From Salinicoccus luteus DSM 17002 (lineage in GTDB: Bacteria; Bacillota; Bacilli; Staphylococcales; Salinicoccaceae), in contig NZ_JONV01000006.1 of NCBI RefSeq assembly GCF_000712035.1, positions 186,001 through 250,000 of the forward strand: DNA of 64,000 nt. Reading direction: 5' to 3'. Both the position numbers and the translations under genes were made by a program. Of this stretch, positions 1 through 8,474 are shown piece by piece. The first letter of the stretch is position 1; each line of letters starts with the position of its first letter. The notes under the pieces are model-generated. The model saw only the letters and a list, made by a program, of their open reading frames with translations, ran no database searches and was not told where the DNA came from.

Positions 1-54
1 ATGGATACACTGAAGCACCTCGCCAAAGGCAGGGATGATGATGAACTTCAATGA
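1..54 (+). CDS. nrdR: 3' end of a probable NrdR transcriptional repressor (partial)
   Basis: An open frame enters from the left edge and ends at a TGA at 52-54, giving a short basic/acidic tail that ends in DDDELQ. In Staphylococcus and Bacillus the gene just upstream of dnaB is nrdR, the ATP-cone/zinc repressor of ribonucleotide reductase genes, and its C-terminus is a helix with an ELK-like segment similar to the TLKHL seen here. Only 17 residues are visible, so the call rests mainly on synteny. The stop lies inside the dnaB start region, which points to translational coupling. Confidence 0.5.
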   Translation: MDTLKHLAKGRDDDELQ

Positions 55-1369
55 ACGGCTGAAACCGAATACCGAATTCATGATCTATAATCCCGCGGCT
101 TTCGAAAAGTCGCACCTGAATGTGCTGAATGAACTGTATCTTCCGCTCATCCAGCAGGACGCCCTGATGGCATACATTTATCTGCAGGAGTCCTCCCAAC
201 ATCACGGTACGCTTGAAATAAGATTCCATAAAGAGATTATGGATGAGCTGAATACGCCCCTGTCCACATTCTCAGAACTGCTGGAAAAATTGGAGGGCAT
301 CGGCCTCGTAAGGTCCTTCGTCTCCAATGAGGCACACGATGACCTGTTCATCTACGAACTGCTCCTCCCTCTGACCCCGGAAGACTTTTTCAAAGATCCC
401 ATGCTGAGCCTGTATCTATACAGCCATATCGGCCCCAGTGCATACAAAAAGAAAAAAGAGCGCCTGGCATATCCGCTGAAACCGAAGAATATCACCGAAG
501 TGACTCGGAAGTTCACCGAAGTGTTCCAGGCAGGAAGCGGAGAGGGCTTCACCGTACCCGATGAATCGTTCAGAAGGGAGAATGTCTCCAGCGGCCCCAA
601 CCTGGACCTCGATGACTTCGATTTCGATGTGCTCTTTACACACTTGAAGGGGACGAAGATCGACCGGTCCTTCTTTACCAGGGAAGTCAGGATGCTGATT
701 GTGAAGTTGAGCGTGCTCTTCAATTTCAATGCCTATGATATGAAGCAGGTTCTGCTTTCCTCGACCACACAATATGCCGGCATCGACATGGAACAGCTGA
801 AATACGAAGCCAGAAAATATTATCAGAAGGAAAACCGGGGAAAGCTGCCGGCAATATCGAAACCCCGGACGGATGACAAAGAGACGGAACAGGCATCCTA
901 TATCGAGCGTCTCGAATCCATCAGTCCGCTTGATAGGCTGAATGATATCAGGAACAACCAGCCAAGCGATAATGACCTCAGGCTTGTGACGGATATCATT
1001 GCCAGGACAAGTCTGCCGAACGGGGTGGTCAATCTTCTCTTGGAATATGTATACCAGCAGAAGAATGGCGACCTTGGATATAACTATACGATGAAGATCG
1101 CAAGGGACTGGGAGGACAAGGGGATCCGGTCCGCAAAAGAGGCCTACCAGTCCATAATGGACTACAGGAAACAGATGAATGCGAAGCGCAAGGGTCCGAA
1201 GGACCGCCAGGGCGAACGCAAGCCATCATGGATGGACGGCGGTCAGAAGCCATCAGCGAAAAAAGAAGCGAAGCAGCAGGCGCCGCCTAAAAAAGAAGCT
1301 GTCCAGAAGACGGCCAAGGACGATCCGGAAATCCAGAAAATGATAGACGACTTTAGAAAATCCAGGTGA
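41..1369 (+). CDS. dnaB: DnaB, replication initiation and membrane attachment protein
   Basis: A 442-residue protein of the Gram-positive DnaB family (not the helicase of E. coli), which with DnaD and DnaI loads the replicative helicase at oriC and at restart sites. The N-terminal half has the winged-helix DnaB/DnaD type-1 domain; the region around residues 290-380 resembles the DnaD-like type-2 domain, with the YxxxI-type helix near KNGDLGYNYTMKIARDWEDK. The tail (about 380-442) is Lys/Gln/Ala rich and probably disordered. Three ATGs occur at 35, 38 and 41; the last was chosen because the purine-rich AAAGGCAGG at 26-34 then sits at normal Shine-Dalgarno spacing. The gene is followed directly by dnaI, as in Staphylococcus. 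Confidence 0.93.
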   Translation: MNFNERLKPNTEFMIYNPAAFEKSHLNVLNELYLPLIQQDALMAYIYLQESSQHHGTLEIRFHKEIMDELNTPLSTFSELLEKLEGIGLVRSFVSNEAHDDLFIYELLLPLTPEDFFKDPMLSLYLYSHIGPSAYKKKKERLAYPLKPKNITEVTRKFTEVFQAGSGEGFTVPDESFRRENVSSGPNLDLDDFDFDVLFTHLKGTKIDRSFFTREVRMLIVKLSVLFNFNAYDMKQVLLSSTTQYAGIDMEQLKYEARKYYQKENRGKLPAISKPRTDDKETEQASYIERLESISPLDRLNDIRNNQPSDNDLRLVTDIIARTSLPNGVVNLLLEYVYQQKNGDLGYNYTMKIARDWEDKGIRSAKEAYQSIMDYRKQMNAKRKGPKDRQGERKPSWMDGGQKPSAKKEAKQQAPPKKEAVQKTAKDDPEIQKMIDDFRKSR

Positions 1370-1374
1370 TATGT

Positions 1375-2304
1375 ATGGAACCCATTAACCAGTTCTTGAA
1401 GAACTCGAAAAAAATAAAAGATAATAATGACAAGCTCTATGAATCCCTGATCCAGCACCCGAGGATCATAGAGCTGATAGAGAACAGTGATTTCGAAATC
1501 ACCCGCTCCATGATCAGGAACGACCTGCTTCAGCTGAAGCGTTATACCGAACAGTCCCTGGCCTGTGAGAAATGCAGCTCACTTGGTGAATGCATCAACC
1601 ACCCGCAGGGATATGTCCCTTCGATTGATGTCAGAGGCGGCCGGATCCATATCATCTATTCCCCATGTCCGACCAAAATAAAAGATGATGCATTCCGTGA
1701 AAAGGAGAAGATGATCGAATCCTATCATGTTCCGAAAGACGTCAAGGATGCGACATTCGAGACGGTATTCCTCGATCCGGATTCGAACAGGCAGGAGATC
1801 ATCAAGCGTGCAATCAGCACAAGCAAGAAGATCATCGAAGGCATCGATACGAAGGGGCTCTATATACATGGCAGTTTCGGCATCGGCAAGTCCTATCTGC
1901 TCGGCTGCATCGCAAATGAACTGAAGGACCAGTCGGTATCCTCGATCATCGTCTATGTACCGGAAATCATCCGCGACCTGAAGGCGGGGTTCAAGGATGG
2001 AACAACGGATAAGAAGTTCAATACCATCAAGAATGCCCAGGTACTCATGCTGGATGACCTCGGTGCCGAGGATGTGACCCCGTGGGTGAGGGATGAAATC
2101 ATTACCGGTATCCTGCACCACCGCATGGTGGAAGGGCTGCCGACCTTCGTCAGTTCCAACTATTCCATCGAGGAATTGGAGTACCGCTACAGCAGGACGA
2201 AGGAAAACGGTGTCGAAGAGACCAAGGCCCGCCGTATGACGGAGCGGCTCCGGGCACTGTGCGAGGAAGTGCAGCTCGAGGGCAGCAACTACAGGAACAA
2301 TTGA
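1375..2304 (+). CDS. dnaI: DnaI, helicase loader (AAA+ ATPase)
   Basis: A 309-residue primosomal protein that loads the replicative helicase. The N-terminal domain carries the zinc-binding cluster C64-x2-C67-x5-C73; the C-terminal AAA+ domain has Walker A GSFGIGKS near residues 166-173 and Walker B VLMLDDLGAED near 224-234. The frame is open from a GTG at 1366, but the ATG at 1375 is preceded by AGGTGAT at 1364-1370 at good spacing, so it is the better start. It follows dnaB by 5 bp, forming the conserved dnaB-dnaI pair. Confidence 0.93.
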   Translation: MEPINQFLKNSKKIKDNNDKLYESLIQHPRIIELIENSDFEITRSMIRNDLLQLKRYTEQSLACEKCSSLGECINHPQGYVPSIDVRGGRIHIIYSPCPTKIKDDAFREKEKMIESYHVPKDVKDATFETVFLDPDSNRQEIIKRAISTSKKIIEGIDTKGLYIHGSFGIGKSYLLGCIANELKDQSVSSIIVYVPEIIRDLKAGFKDGTTDKKFNTIKNAQVLMLDDLGAEDVTPWVRDEIITGILHHRMVEGLPTFVSSNYSIEELEYRYSRTKENGVEETKARRMTERLRALCEEVQLEGSNYRNN

Positions 2305-2307
2305 CGC

Positions 2308-2336
2308 TTGATTAATGGACGGCCCTGAAGTATACT
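2308..2336 (+). promoter_or_regulatory. Predicted sigma-A promoter of thrS T-box leader
   Basis: TTGATT (2308-2313), 17 bp spacer, TATACT (2331-2336). It lies just after dnaI and upstream of the T-box RNA. A second TATAAT at 2342-2347 has no good -35. Confidence 0.6.
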
Positions 2337-2349
2337 CTATGTATAATTT

Positions 2350-2577
2350 CATTAATTAAATCCCAAGGACAAAACTTTTTCGTGTTTATTCAAAGAGAGT
2401 GCATGATTGGTGAGACATGCATAATGAACCGTCTGAGTTACTCCCTTGATATATGCTGGCTAATACCCAGACGGATCGGACCGTTATTTCCGGCTGAAGG
2501 CAGGTCCCAGACCTGTAAATCAGGGTGGTACCGCGGTGAAAATCGCCCCTCTATCAATGAGGGGCGTTTTTTTTATT
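2350..2577 (+). promoter_or_regulatory. T-box riboswitch, threonyl (thrS leader)
   Basis: This leader fills most of the 307-bp gap between dnaI and thrS. The invariant T-box sequence AGGGTGGTACCGCGG is at 2522-2536. It is followed by a terminator hairpin, CGCCCCTC (2544-2551) with GAGGGGCG (2559-2566), and a run of eight T. Stem I begins with AGAGAG near 2395 and contains a hairpin TGCATG/CATGCA; right after it TGA-ACC-G places the Thr codon ACC at 2428-2430 in the specifier position. Uncharged tRNA-Thr would stabilise the antiterminator and allow thrS transcription. The open frame starting at 2382 that runs into thrS is therefore leader RNA, not protein. Confidence 0.92.
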
Positions 2578-2612
2578 TTCCATATATGAACAACAATTTT
2601 GAAAGGGTGGAT

Positions 2613-4544
2613 ATGATGAGCGAAATAGAAATCAAATTTCCCGATGGGAATGCCAAAAGTTTCGATGAAGGTGTAACAGCTGAGGAGATAGCACACTCGA
2701 TCAGTCCGGGTCTCAGGAAGGCGGCACTTGCTGCGAAGGTGGATGGTGAGATGTACGATCTGAGGCGGCCGATCGAAACGGACAGTGAAATAGAGCTGAT
2801 CACGAACAAGAACGAGGAGGGGCTTGAAGTACTGCGCCACTCCACGGCACACCTCATGGCCCAGGCGCTCAAGCGCCTGTACGGCGATGTGAAGTTCGGC
2901 GTCGGCCCCGTCATCGAAGAGGGCTTCTACTACGACTTCGATATGGATGAGAAGATCTCCTCCGATGACTTCGAGAAGATAGAGAAGGAAATGAAGAAGA
3001 TCATCGACGAGAATGTTGAAATCGAGCGCAGGGAACTCTCAAGGGACGAAGCGAAGGAGCTGTTCAAAGATGATCCCTACAAGCTCGAACTCATTGATGC
3101 GATTCCAGAGGATGAGACGGTGACCGTATATTCACAGGGCGAATTTACGGACCTGTGCCGCGGTGTGCATGTACCGTCGACATCGAAGATCAAGTCGTTC
3201 AAGCTGCTGTCTACAGCCGGCGCCTACTGGCGTGGGGACAGCGACAACAAGATGCTCCAGCGGATATATGGCACTGCCTTCTTCGACAAGAAGGATCTGA
3301 AGGCATATCTGAACCTGCTCGAGGAAAGGAAGGAGCGCGACCACAGGAAGATCGGCCGGGACATGGAGCTCTTCCAGAACAACCAGCTGATCGGGGCAGG
3401 GCTGCCGCTATGGCTGCCGAATGGTGCAACGATCCGCCGCGAGATCGAACGCTACATCGTGGACAAGGAGATTGCACTTGGCTACGATCATGTCTATACA
3501 CCGGTGATGGCAAACGTGGACCTGTACAAGACGAGTGGCCACTGGGAGCACTACCAGGATGACATGTTCCCGCCGATGGACATGAACGGTGAGGAGCTGG
3601 TACTCCGTCCGATGAACTGTCCGCACCACATGATGATCTACAAATCGAGTAAGCACTCCTACAGGGAACTGCCGATACGCATTGCGGAACTCGGCATGAT
3701 GCACCGCTATGAAGCGAGTGGTGCGGTCAGCGGCCTGCAGCGTGTAAGAGGGATGACGCTCAACGATGCACATGTATTCGTGCGTCCGGACCAGATCAAG
3801 GAAGAGTTCAAGCGCGTGGTCCAGCTGATCATCGATGTGTATGAAGATTTCGGCTTCGAGAACTATTCATTCCGCCTGAGCTACCGCGATCCTGAGGATA
3901 CGGAGAAATATTTCGATGATGATGAAATGTGGAACAAGGCGGAATCCATGCTGAAGGAAGCGGTCGATGAAATGGCGCTCGACTATACGGAGGCCGATGG
4001 GGAAGCGGCGTTCTATGGTCCGAAGCTCGATGTCCAGGTACAGACCGCGCTCGGCAAGGAGGAGACGCTGTCCACAGTGCAGCTCGACTTCCTGCTCCCT
4101 GAGCGGTTCGATCTGACCTATACGGGCAGCGACGGGGAACTGCATCGTCCTGTCGTCATCCACCGCGGTGTCGTCTCCACGATGGAACGCTTCGTTGCAT
4201 TCCTGACAGAGGAGTACAAGGGGGCCTTCCCGCTCTGGCTTGCGCCCCAGCAGGTGGAAATCATACCGGTCAACCTCGACCTCCATTATGATTACGCAAG
4301 AGCCCTGAAAGATGAAATGAAGAGCCATGGCATCCGTGTCAACATCGATGACAGGAATGAAAAGATGGGCTACAAAATCAGGGAGGCCCAGATGAGGAAG
4401 GTGCCTTATCAGGTCGTCATCGGCGACAGGGAGATTGAAGAGAACCAGGTCAACGTCAGAAAGTATGGGGAGAAGGACCAGAACACCTTCGACCGGGACG
4501 ATTTCATATGGCAGCTCGTGGATGAAATCAGGCTGAAGAAATAG
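2613..4544 (+). CDS. thrS: Threonyl-tRNA synthetase
   Basis: Class II synthetase that charges tRNA-Thr, 643 residues (about 645 in S. aureus). Visible in order: TGS domain (about 1-63), the editing domain with HSTAHLM and the CRGVHVPST segment, the catalytic core with MNCPHHM (zinc ligand Cys) and the motif 2 region [17 protein letters not shown], motif 3 with [11 protein letters not shown], and the anticodon-binding domain (about 540-643). Starts at ATG 2613 or 2616 follow GAAAGGGTGG at 2601-2610; both give the N-terminus expected from staphylococcal orthologues, whereas the upstream open frame is T-box RNA. Confidence 0.97.
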   Translation: MMSEIEIKFPDGNAKSFDEGVTAEEIAHSISPGLRKAALAAKVDGEMYDLRRPIETDSEIELITNKNEEGLEVLRHSTAHLMAQALKRLYGDVKFGVGPVIEEGFYYDFDMDEKISSDDFEKIEKEMKKIIDENVEIERRELSRDEAKELFKDDPYKLELIDAIPEDETVTVYSQGEFTDLCRGVHVPSTSKIKSFKLLSTAGAYWRGDSDNKMLQRIYGTAFFDKKDLKAYLNLLEERKERDHRKIGRDMELFQNNQLIGAGLPLWLPNGATIRREIERYIVDKEIALGYDHVYTPVMANVDLYKTSGHWEHYQDDMFPPMDMNGEELVLRPMNCPHHMMIYKSSKHSYRELPIRIAELGMMHRYEASGAVSGLQRVRGMTLNDAHVFVRPDQIKEEFKRVVQLIIDVYEDFGFENYSFRLSYRDPEDTEKYFDDDEMWNKAESMLKEAVDEMALDYTEADGEAAFYGPKLDVQVQTALGKEETLSTVQLDFLLPERFDLTYTGSDGELHRPVVIHRGVVSTMERFVAFLTEEYKGAFPLWLAPQQVEIIPVNLDLHYDYARALKDEMKSHGIRVNIDDRNEKMGYKIREAQMRKVPYQVVIGDREIEENQVNVRKYGEKDQNTFDRDDFIWQLVDEIRLKK

Positions 4545-4548
4545 ATGC

Positions 4549-4577
4549 TTGACATTCAAGGCATAAAGGTGTAATAT
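4549..4577 (+). promoter_or_regulatory. Predicted sigma-A promoter of infC operon
   Basis: Consensus TTGACA (4549-4554), 17 bp spacer, TAATAT (4572-4577). It starts a few bases after the thrS stop and precedes the L20 leader. Confidence 0.75.
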
Positions 4578-4584
4578 ATTAAGA

Positions 4585-4745
4585 GTTGATAAGAACGGAC
4601 AAGAAGAAGCTCCCGCTTCTCACCCGCAAGCGCCCCGTGTGGCAGCGACCGGGTTTGTACAGTGAGAATGGAATGCAGAGTGCAAGGCACTTCTGCATGC
4701 ATCTCAATGCTGGTTGGCGGGCGCATTATGTGCCCGCCCTTTTTG
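4585..4745 (+). promoter_or_regulatory. L20 leader (autoregulatory attenuator of infC-rpmI-rplT)
   Basis: About 160 nt of structured leader sit between the promoter and infC. A long hairpin, TGAGA...TCTCA with inner ATGCAGA/TCTGCAT, lies at about 4661-4709. It is followed by an intrinsic terminator, GGCGGGC (4716-4722) with GCCCGCC (4732-4738), and TTTTT. This layout matches the L20 leader of low-GC Gram-positives, in which ribosomal protein L20 binds the RNA and favours termination. The assignment to that family is by position and architecture; the conserved L20-binding core was not checked by alignment. Confidence 0.75.
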
Positions 4746-4776
4746 TTCGTCTTCAAAATTTATGGAGGTGTCAAAG

Positions 4777-5298
4777 ATAGCAAAAGACCAAACATTAATC
4801 AATGACAGAATACGTGCCAAAGAAGTGCGCCTTATTGGACAGGATGGTTCCCAGCTTGGAATCAAATCCAAAAATGAAGCGCAGGAAATGGCAGACCGTG
4901 TAGAACTTGATCTTGTACTCGTTGCACCGAACGCAAAGCCGCCGGTTGCACGCATCATGGACTACGGCAAGTACAGATACGAACAGCAGCGTAAAGAGAA
5001 GGAAGCACGCAAGAAACAGAAAGTGGTCAACGTCAAGGAAATCAGACTTTCCCCGACAATTGAAGACCACGATTTCAACACCAAGTTGAAAAATGCCAAG
5101 AAATTCCTGGCAAAAGAAGACAAGGTGAAGGTTTCAATCCGATTCCGTGGCCGTGCAATCACGCACAAGGATATCGGACGCAAAGTATTGGAGCGTTTCG
5201 CAGACGAACTTTCCGAAGTTGCGACAGTTGAACAGAGACCGAAGATGGAAGGTCGTTCAATGTTCCTCGTGGTTGCCCCAATCACTGAAAACAAATAA
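4777..5298 (+). CDS. infC: Translation initiation factor IF-3
   Basis: IF-3, 173 residues from the start chosen here, binds the 30S subunit and monitors start-codon selection. The frame contains the family signature [18 protein letters not shown] and the C-terminal core ending [10 protein letters not shown]. No conventional start fits well: GGAGGTG at 4764-4770 lies 6 nt before ATA (4777-4779), and translation from there gives (M)AKDQTLIND, aligning with B. subtilis IF-3, whose gene starts at ATT. An in-frame ATG at 4762 overlaps the Shine-Dalgarno sequence itself. A rare start codon is known for infC and allows IF-3 to repress its own translation; ATA here is an inference from spacing and homology. 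First gene of infC-rpmI-rplT. Confidence 0.9.
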   Translation: MAKDQTLINDRIRAKEVRLIGQDGSQLGIKSKNEAQEMADRVELDLVLVAPNAKPPVARIMDYGKYRYEQQRKEKEARKKQKVVNVKEIRLSPTIEDHDFNTKLKNAKKFLAKEDKVKVSIRFRGRAITHKDIGRKVLERFADELSEVATVEQRPKMEGRSMFLVVAPITENK

Positions 5299-5317
5299 TA
5301 ATCCGGAGGTTAGACCC

Positions 5318-5518
5318 ATGCCAAAAATGAAAACTCACAAAGGTTACGCCAAACGTGTAAAGCGTACTGGAACAGGTAAATTCAAACGCAACAGCGCGTT
5401 CACATCCCACCTGTTCGCCAACAAATCCACAAAGCAGAAACGTCACCTGAGAAAAGCATCTCTAGTGGCTAAAGCTGACCAGAAGCGCATCAAAAAACTA
5501 CTATCTTATGTAAAATAA
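5318..5518 (+). CDS. rpmI: 50S ribosomal protein L35
   Basis: 66-residue basic protein beginning [18 protein letters not shown], the standard bL35 N-terminus, with the C-terminal helix LLSYVK. The start follows GGAGG at 5304-5308. It lies 19 bp after infC and 24 bp before rplT in the usual operon order. Confidence 0.97.
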   Translation: MPKMKTHKGYAKRVKRTGTGKFKRNSAFTSHLFANKSTKQKRHLRKASLVAKADQKRIKKLLSYVK

Positions 5519-5542
5519 TCGAACGATTAAGGAGGAGCACAC

Positions 5543-5902
5543 ATGGCACGTGTTAAGAATGGTTTGACGTCCCGTAAAAGACGTAAAAGAGTATTGAAGC
5601 AGGCAAAAGGATATTTCGGTGCGAAGCGCACTCTCTATAGAACAGCAAAGCAGCAGGTTATCAAATCCGGTCAGTATGCATACCGTGACCGTCGTCAGAC
5701 AAAACGCGAATTCCGCAAGCTTTGGATTGCGCGTATCAACGCAGCAGCCCGCCAGAACGGCATGAGCTACAGCCGTCTGATGAACGGACTGAAGACTGCA
5801 GGCATCGACATCAACAGAAAAATGCTTTCAGAAATCGCTATTTCTGATGAAAAGGCATTCGCTGAAATTGTAAGCCAGGCTAAAAACGCTCTGGAAAAAT
5901 AG
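5543..5902 (+). CDS. rplT: 50S ribosomal protein L20
   Basis: 119-residue bL20, binds 23S rRNA early in 50S assembly and acts as repressor of its own operon through the upstream leader. Characteristic segments are [42 protein letters not shown] and the [12 protein letters not shown] stretch. The start ATG follows AAGGAGGAG at 5530-5538. Last gene of the infC operon, followed by a strong terminator. Confidence 0.97.
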   Translation: MARVKNGLTSRKRRKRVLKQAKGYFGAKRTLYRTAKQQVIKSGQYAYRDRRQTKREFRKLWIARINAAARQNGMSYSRLMNGLKTAGIDINRKMLSEIAISDEKAFAEIVSQAKNALEK

Positions 5903-5911
5903 GAATGAACC

Positions 5912-5947
5912 AAAAAGGAGCCACTCATAGAGGAGTGGCTCCTTTTT
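5912..5947. terminator. Intrinsic terminator, bidirectional, after rplT
   Basis: Perfect 10-bp stem GGAGCCACTC (5917-5926) / GAGTGGCTCC (5933-5942), flanked by A5 and T5, so it can serve both rplT and the convergent small gene at 5952-6221. Confidence 0.9.
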
Positions 5948-5951
5948 CAGT

Positions 5952-6221
5952 TTAAATATGTCCGGAAAGTTCCTCCAGCAATGGCTCTGAGAATTCAAAA
6001 TAGCATTCCTTCTGCTCCTTGTTTTCATCGTCCGTCTTCTGTTCCGGGACGATATCCAGCCGGATCAGCCTTTCCCCTTCATCAAAGAACGGGAGTGTCT
6101 GGTCGGCATATTCATCGGTGAGCCTGTTATAGAGGCCCACTGCTTTGTCGTCTTCATAAGTGCTGCTTTTCACAAGTACTTCCTGGCCGGATTCTTCTAC
6201 TTTTGATATCGTAATATTCAT
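5952..6221 (-). CDS. Hypothetical acidic protein, 89 aa
   Basis: I do not recognise a family. The product is acidic (many Glu/Asp), has no signal peptide or membrane segment, and contains no cysteine apart from one in the KECYFEF segment. The start ATG (complement of 6219-6221) is preceded by AGGAGGCG on the minus strand (around 6230-6237), strong evidence of translation. A TTG three bases upstream is an alternative. It is convergent with rplT and shares its terminator, and is divergent from the M42 peptidase gene. Confidence 0.65.
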   Translation of the reverse strand: MNITISKVEESGQEVLVKSSTYEDDKAVGLYNRLTDEYADQTLPFFDEGERLIRLDIVPEQKTDDENKEQKECYFEFSEPLLEELSGHI

Positions 6222-6375
6222 CAAGGTAACGCCTCCTAGAGTGTTTCTAAATCTCTGTCTATAATGATGATATCAACTTATCTGAAATATGTGTATCAAT
6301 ATGGATTATATTACGAAAGCTGAAATAATTTATGGTAGAATGGAATTATCTTAATAAAAGACAAGGAGATTGATT

Positions 6376-7449
6376 ATGGACAAGCAGCTTCAAATGATGA
6401 AAAGCCTTACGGATACCCATGGCATTTCCGGTTTTGAGTATGATGTAAAAAAAGTGATGCAAGAATATCTCGAGCCTGTAAGTGATGAGCTCGTACAGGA
6501 TAATCTGGGCGGAATCTTCGGCAGACGCAATGCCAAAGAAGGATCGCGCACACTGCTCATCGGCGGCCACCTTGATGAAATCGGCTTCATGGTCACGAGA
6601 ATTGACGATGAAGGGTTCATCCGATTTACGCCGATCGGTGGATGGTGGAACCAGGTCATGCTTTCACAAAGGATGAACGTCGTGACTGGATCAGGTGTAC
6701 TGACAGGTGTCATCGGCTCGAAGCCGCCTCATGTCCTCTCACAGGAAGCGCGCAAGAAGCCGGTGGATATGAAGGACATGTTCATCGATATCGGCGTGGC
6801 TTCCAAAGAGGAAGCCGAGGAAGCGGGCGTTAAAGTGGGCGATATGATCACACCGCATTGCGACTTCACAGAGATGGCCAACAAGGACTACCTTCTGGCC
6901 AAGGCATGGGACAACAGGTTTGGCTGTGGTGTCGCAATCGAAGTGCTCGAATCACTGAAGGATGAAGATGTGAACATCAATGTCGTCAGTGGTGCGACAG
7001 TGCAGGAGGAGGTTGGTCTCCGCGGTGCCAAAGTGGCGGCGAACAAAGTGAAGCCGGATCTTGCGATTGCAGTGGATGTGGGCATCTCCTGGGATACGCC
7101 GGGCATGAGCGAAAAGGATGGCACCGGCAAGATGGGCGACGGCCCGCTCGTGCTTCTGCTTGACGGCTCCAATATCGGACATGTCGGCTTCAGAAGGCAT
7201 GTCGAGAAGCTGGCCAAGGAAAAGGATATTCCGGTACAGTGGTCTGCCATTACAGGCGGCGGCACCGATTCAGGCGCCTTCCACGTCTCCAACGAAGGGG
7301 TACCTTCCATCTCGATCGGAGTACCGCTCAGATACATGCACTCCAACGTTTCCATATTGAACCGCAATGACTACAATAATGCGGTGCGTCTCGTCACTGA
7401 AATCGTCAGATCACTCGACGACAGCAAGGTGGAGGAAATCATTTGGTAG
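6376..7449 (+). CDS. M42 family metallopeptidase (glutamyl aminopeptidase/YsdC-like)
   Basis: A 357-residue cytosolic M42 aminopeptidase of the FrvX/PepA/YsdC type, two metal ions per subunit. Metal-site residues can be placed: His in GGHLDEIGF (near residue 66), Asp in AWDNRFGCG, the Glu pair in VQEEVGLRGA, Asp in AIAVDVGIS, and His in YMHSNVSI near the C-terminus. The ATG at 6376 follows AAGGAG at 6363-6368; a TTG at 6370 is less likely. The downstream methyltransferase start overlaps its stop, so the two are probably co-transcribed. Specific substrate cannot be deduced. Confidence 0.9.
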   Translation: MDKQLQMMKSLTDTHGISGFEYDVKKVMQEYLEPVSDELVQDNLGGIFGRRNAKEGSRTLLIGGHLDEIGFMVTRIDDEGFIRFTPIGGWWNQVMLSQRMNVVTGSGVLTGVIGSKPPHVLSQEARKKPVDMKDMFIDIGVASKEEAEEAGVKVGDMITPHCDFTEMANKDYLLAKAWDNRFGCGVAIEVLESLKDEDVNINVVSGATVQEEVGLRGAKVAANKVKPDLAIAVDVGISWDTPGMSEKDGTGKMGDGPLVLLLDGSNIGHVGFRRHVEKLAKEKDIPVQWSAITGGGTDSGAFHVSNEGVPSISIGVPLRYMHSNVSILNRNDYNNAVRLVTEIVRSLDDSKVEEIIW

Positions 7450-8189
7450 AACCGAAGCACATTGCCTCGAAGGACAACAGGCGCATCAAGGAGTTGAAAA
7501 AACTTCAACTGAAGAAATACCGGAAAAAGCAGGGTCTCTTCCTGATCGACGGGGCACACCTGGTCGAAGAGGCCATCAGGCATGACCAGGAAGTGCAGAC
7601 ACTCATTGCGCTCGAAGACTATGATTACAGCGCTTACGCCGCAGCAGGCATGGAAGTGATCACCGTCACTCCGGCTGTCATGAAGCATCTGTCTTCACTC
7701 GAGACGCCTCCGGGCATCATGGCTGCGGTCTCCTACAGGAAGCCGTCGTCAGAGGGGCGCCGTGTCCTGCTGCTCGACGGCATCCAGGATCCCGGGAATC
7801 TGGGGACGCTCCTGCGCACTGCAGATGCCTTCGGCTTCCAACGGGTTATTCTGTCACCGGATACCGTCGACGCATTCAGCGATAAGGTGCTCCGGAGTGC
7901 ACAGGGCAGTACTTTCCACATTGATATCACTGTGGCGGATGCCGCGCAGTCTGCCCGTGAATTCGACGGGACGGTGCTCGGCACCTCCCTTGAAGGTGCG
8001 GCCTCCCTCGAACAGCTGGACTTCCCTGAAGGCCCTGTCATGATTGTGCTCGGCAATGAGGGCCGGGGTGTCTCCGAGGAAGTGCTCTCCTGTGTGGACA
8101 TGAAAATGAAGATAGATATGCCTGGGGGCAGTGAAAGCCTGAACGTGGCGATTGCCGGCGGCATCATCATGCACCATTTCAAAGCTTGA
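7443..8189 (+). CDS. TrmH/SpoU family RNA 2'-O-ribose methyltransferase
   Basis: 248-residue SPOUT-class methyltransferase. N-terminal L30e-like substrate-binding region (about 1-90, with LKKYRKKQGLFLIDGAHLVEEA), then the knotted catalytic domain with LDGIQDPGNLGTLLRTADAF, VILGNEGRGVS and MPGGSESLNVAIAGGI, the three SpoU motifs. It modifies rRNA or tRNA; YsgA/RlmB-like in arrangement. The start is TTG at 7443, 6 nt after GGAGGA at 7431-7436, and it overlaps the preceding stop by 7 nt. As in Bacillus and Staphylococcus it sits just upstream of pheST. Confidence 0.88.
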   Translation: MVEPKHIASKDNRRIKELKKLQLKKYRKKQGLFLIDGAHLVEEAIRHDQEVQTLIALEDYDYSAYAAAGMEVITVTPAVMKHLSSLETPPGIMAAVSYRKPSSEGRRVLLLDGIQDPGNLGTLLRTADAFGFQRVILSPDTVDAFSDKVLRSAQGSTFHIDITVADAAQSAREFDGTVLGTSLEGAASLEQLDFPEGPVMIVLGNEGRGVSEEVLSCVDMKMKIDMPGGSESLNVAIAGGIIMHHFKA

Positions 8190-8213
8190 TTTTTAATTAC
8201 TTTGATTTATAAT
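8186..8213 (+). promoter_or_regulatory. Predicted sigma-A promoter of pheST leader
   Basis: TTGATT (8186-8191), 16 bp spacer, TATAAT (8208-8213), overlapping the end of the methyltransferase gene and upstream of the T-box. Confidence 0.65.
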
Positions 8214-8224
8214 AATGCTATAGA

Positions 8225-8452
8225 TGAATATCAAGCTTCAGATGAAGCCGGACATAAATGGTCCAGGAATCCGAGACAGGGAGTGCAGCACATGGACTGG
8301 AATGCTGCGCACGGATGGGACCAGGGTTCACCTGGCAGATGGAGCAGTGGGATAATCCCTTATCTTTCCAGAAGCGTCTGTATTTGTTATGCAGAAAATC
8401 AGGTGGTACCGCGGAAACTCCGTCCTTTGATACAAGGATGGAGTTTTTTTAT
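8225..8452 (+). promoter_or_regulatory. T-box riboswitch, phenylalanyl (pheST leader)
   Basis: The T-box core AGGTGGTACCGCGG is at about 8400-8413, followed by the terminator stem AAACTCC...GGATGGAGTTTTTTT (about 8415-8451). In stem I, after the GCAGCA/TGCTGC hairpin, the segment GGG-TTC-A places the Phe codon TTC at 8327-8329 as the specifier. Open frames crossing this stretch (for example from 8202 or 8258) are therefore not coding. It accounts for the 285-bp gap before pheS. Confidence 0.9.
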
Positions 8453-8474
8453 TTATATTGGAGGAGTGGAAACG

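Noticed and set aside
2382-2612. Open frame joined to the N-terminus of thrS
   Set aside because: It runs through the T-box core and terminator hairpin; thrS orthologues start at 2613/2616, which has its own Shine-Dalgarno sequence.
4586-4780. 64-residue frame before infC
   Set aside because: Lies in the structured L20 leader and its terminator; composition looks random.
8202-8474. Open frames before and joined to pheS
   Set aside because: They cover the Phe T-box RNA; the pheS start at 8475 fits the family and has GGAGG upstream.
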